A DNA stretch of 64,000 bases, taken from the NCBI GenBank assembly GCA_024336345.1, contig JANFOG010000003.1, positions 4,098,501-4,162,500 on the forward strand, read 5' to 3'. A program made the position numbers and the translations under genes. Positions within the stretch are counted from its first letter, which is position 1; each line of letters opens with the position of its first letter. Positions 62,661-64,000 of this stretch are shown here, in pieces. The stretch comes from Mariannaea sp. PMI_226. Taxonomy: Eukaryota > Ascomycota > Sordariomycetes > Hypocreales > Nectriaceae. The notes under the pieces are model-generated. The model ran no database searches and was not told where the DNA came from. It saw only the letters and a list, made by a program, of their open reading frames with translations.

Positions 62661-63888
62661 ATGGAGTACATGTGCTACCTTTGCTGCCGAGGCTTCGGCG
62701 AGGTCAACCAACTAAAAATACACATTGAAAATCACCAAGTTAGTATAAGTACAACTAGAAGAGGCTCCACTAACAGTCCCAGTTTCAGTTGATCCGTGAT
62801 GTTCAGGTACCTGCTCAGGTTGGCGAACAACATTATATCTAAACATACTGACGATTTATCCAAGCAGCAAGCTTCGGTCTCAAATATTCTCAAAACTGTC
62901 ATATGCTATTTGACCCAGTCGATTGCACCACGCCTTGAGCCAGTTTGGGAACGCAATGTGGACCATTCGATCGACGACGACATGGAACTTTCCATAAACT
63001 CGGATGAGAGCAAGGAAAATTTGAAATGCCCCGAGCTGGGTTGCCCTTACCAAGCAGTAGAGAGCTACCAAGCTCTTCAGCGACACTATTTGACGCGTAA
63101 ATACTCTGCCACCTGCCTTAGACAATCATAGCCTACTGACACATGCAGATCTCCCTTGCAATGTGAAATGCAGCTTCTGTCGCAGGCGCTTGAGAAAAGT
63201 GTCTCAAGCGTGTACACATTACAAAGCCTGCCGCCAAAGGCTGGACCAACTAGTACCGGCTACCGAGCACCAGATGATACGAGATCTGGCCAATGATGGT
63301 TATCGGAAACTCGAATCAGAACTTGCCGAAAGGAGGCAGTTATCTCGCGGAGCTAATGGGATCGCACTTCAACGAGCTCTAACGCTTAGCATTACCGATG
63401 GGACGTTTATACTGTCTCTTGATCAGCGAGAACATATTACCGATGGGATGTCTGTATTACCACCAGGTGATCTGGAACGAGCTCCAATGCTTAGTACACA
63501 CACTGCCGATGGGACCTTGATGCCATCTCTTGATCAGCTCCCAACAGAAGAAGAGCAAGCCCCAAATAACAACTATATTACCAATGGGATATCTATATTA
63601 CCACCAGGCGATCTGGAACGAGCTCCAATGCTTAGCAAGTACACAGCCGATGGGACTTTTAAACCATCTCATGATCAACCCACAGGCGATCGGGAACGAG
63701 CTCCAATGCTTAGTACACACACAGCCGATGGGACTTTTATACGATCTTATAAACCCCCCCCAATAGAACAAGAGCAAGCTCCAATTGACACCTATAATAC
63801 TGATGGGATGTCTATGTTATTACCAGCCGATCTGGAACGAGCTCCGATGCTTAGCAAGTACACAGCAGATGGGACTTTTATCTCATAA
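62661..63888 (+). CDS. Zinc finger protein with a repetitive C-terminal tail, about 354 residues
   Basis: Exons 62661-62738, 62789-62806, 62868-63096 and 63149-63888, introns 50, 61 and 52 nt (GTTAGT, GTACCT and GTAAAT donors), phases agree. Exon 1 is a C2H2 finger (CYLCCRGFGEVNQLKIHIENH). A second cysteine/histidine group spans exon 3 (CPELGCPYQAVESYQALQRHY). A third follows in exon 4 (CNVKCSFCRRRLRKVSQACTHYKAC). From about residue 200 a repeat of the type LERAPMLSxxTADGTFxPSxDQxP recurs, alternating with NTDGMSxLPPGD. The tail is encoded by an imperfect DNA tandem repeat. The second exon could start at 62783. Possibly a nucleic-acid-binding protein; no close family recognised. Confidence 0.7.
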
Positions 63889-63987
63889 TTACACAGACTA
63901 AGAACCAGCTCTAATGCTTAGCAACTACACTGCTGATGGGACGTTCATGCCATCTCTTGATCAGCTTCCGTCATACAAGCAACGTTA
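63889..63987 (+). repeat. Extra degenerate repeat unit after the stop codon
   Basis: After the TAA at 63886-63888 the repeat text continues in another frame (ALMLSNYTADGTFMPSLDQL, stop at about 63986). The DNA around the stop looks like a decayed repeat unit, with a small deletion that shifts the frame. The gene may once have been longer. Confidence 0.55.
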
Positions 63988-64000
63988 AGGTGAATCCCGT

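Overview
The window reads as nuclear DNA of a filamentous ascomycete (Pezizomycotina). The genes are split by very short GT-AG introns, mostly 43-55 nt with CTAAC/CTGAC-type branch sites. The families are typical fungal ones: TPR-SET protein, CSC1/DUF221 channel, LaeA-type methyltransferase, F-box and F-box-ankyrin proteins, FunK1-like kinase relic, small secreted cysteine proteins, C2H2 fingers. I cannot name the species. I saw no rRNA, tRNA or CRISPR. Gene starts were moved to the first good ATG where the open frame began with another codon, and exons were joined by eye. Splice positions are therefore inferences.

Layout. 1-8.9 kb: the 3' end of a kinase-like gene, a FunK1 kinase relic, a TPR-SET gene, a RING gene and a MetE/UROD-like gene. 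9.0-9.7 kb: an array of CCTGGGAC-type motifs bounded by an inverted repeat. 10.4-25.2 kb: a secreted protein gene, then a stretch rich in F-box-type genes (a broken F-box gene, an F-box-ankyrin gene and two diverged F-box-like paralogues) with a C2H2 factor and a CSC1 channel among them. 25-29 kb: a gene-poor stretch and a myristoylation-signal protein with a von Willebrand A-like region. 29.2 kb: a solo LTR. 29.5-34.4 kb: a half-size ABC transporter, a secreted asparaginase-like protein and an unknown zinc-site protein, all on the minus strand.

34.5-46.5 kb is an accessory region built around repeats. A repeat of about 700 bp (A) lies upstream of a TPR gene and again upstream of an unrelated gene. 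A shorter repeat (B) lies downstream of both. A partial inverted copy of A lies upstream of a third gene. Another repeat (C) occurs twice. At 46.3 kb a second solo LTR has inserted into the last exon of a zinc-finger gene. Both LTRs have intact 5-bp target duplications.

46.9-64 kb: several unfamiliar multi-exon genes, a four-helix-type membrane protein, a convergent gene pair bracketed by two minisatellites in inverted orientation, a LaeA-like methyltransferase, a cysteine-rich small protein, a kinase-like protein and a C2H2 gene with a repetitive tail at the right edge. Most genes look independently regulated. The only likely functional neighbourhood is the ABC transporter with the asparaginase-like gene (same strand, about 80 bp apart). 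The main interest is in the repeat architecture rather than a pathway.
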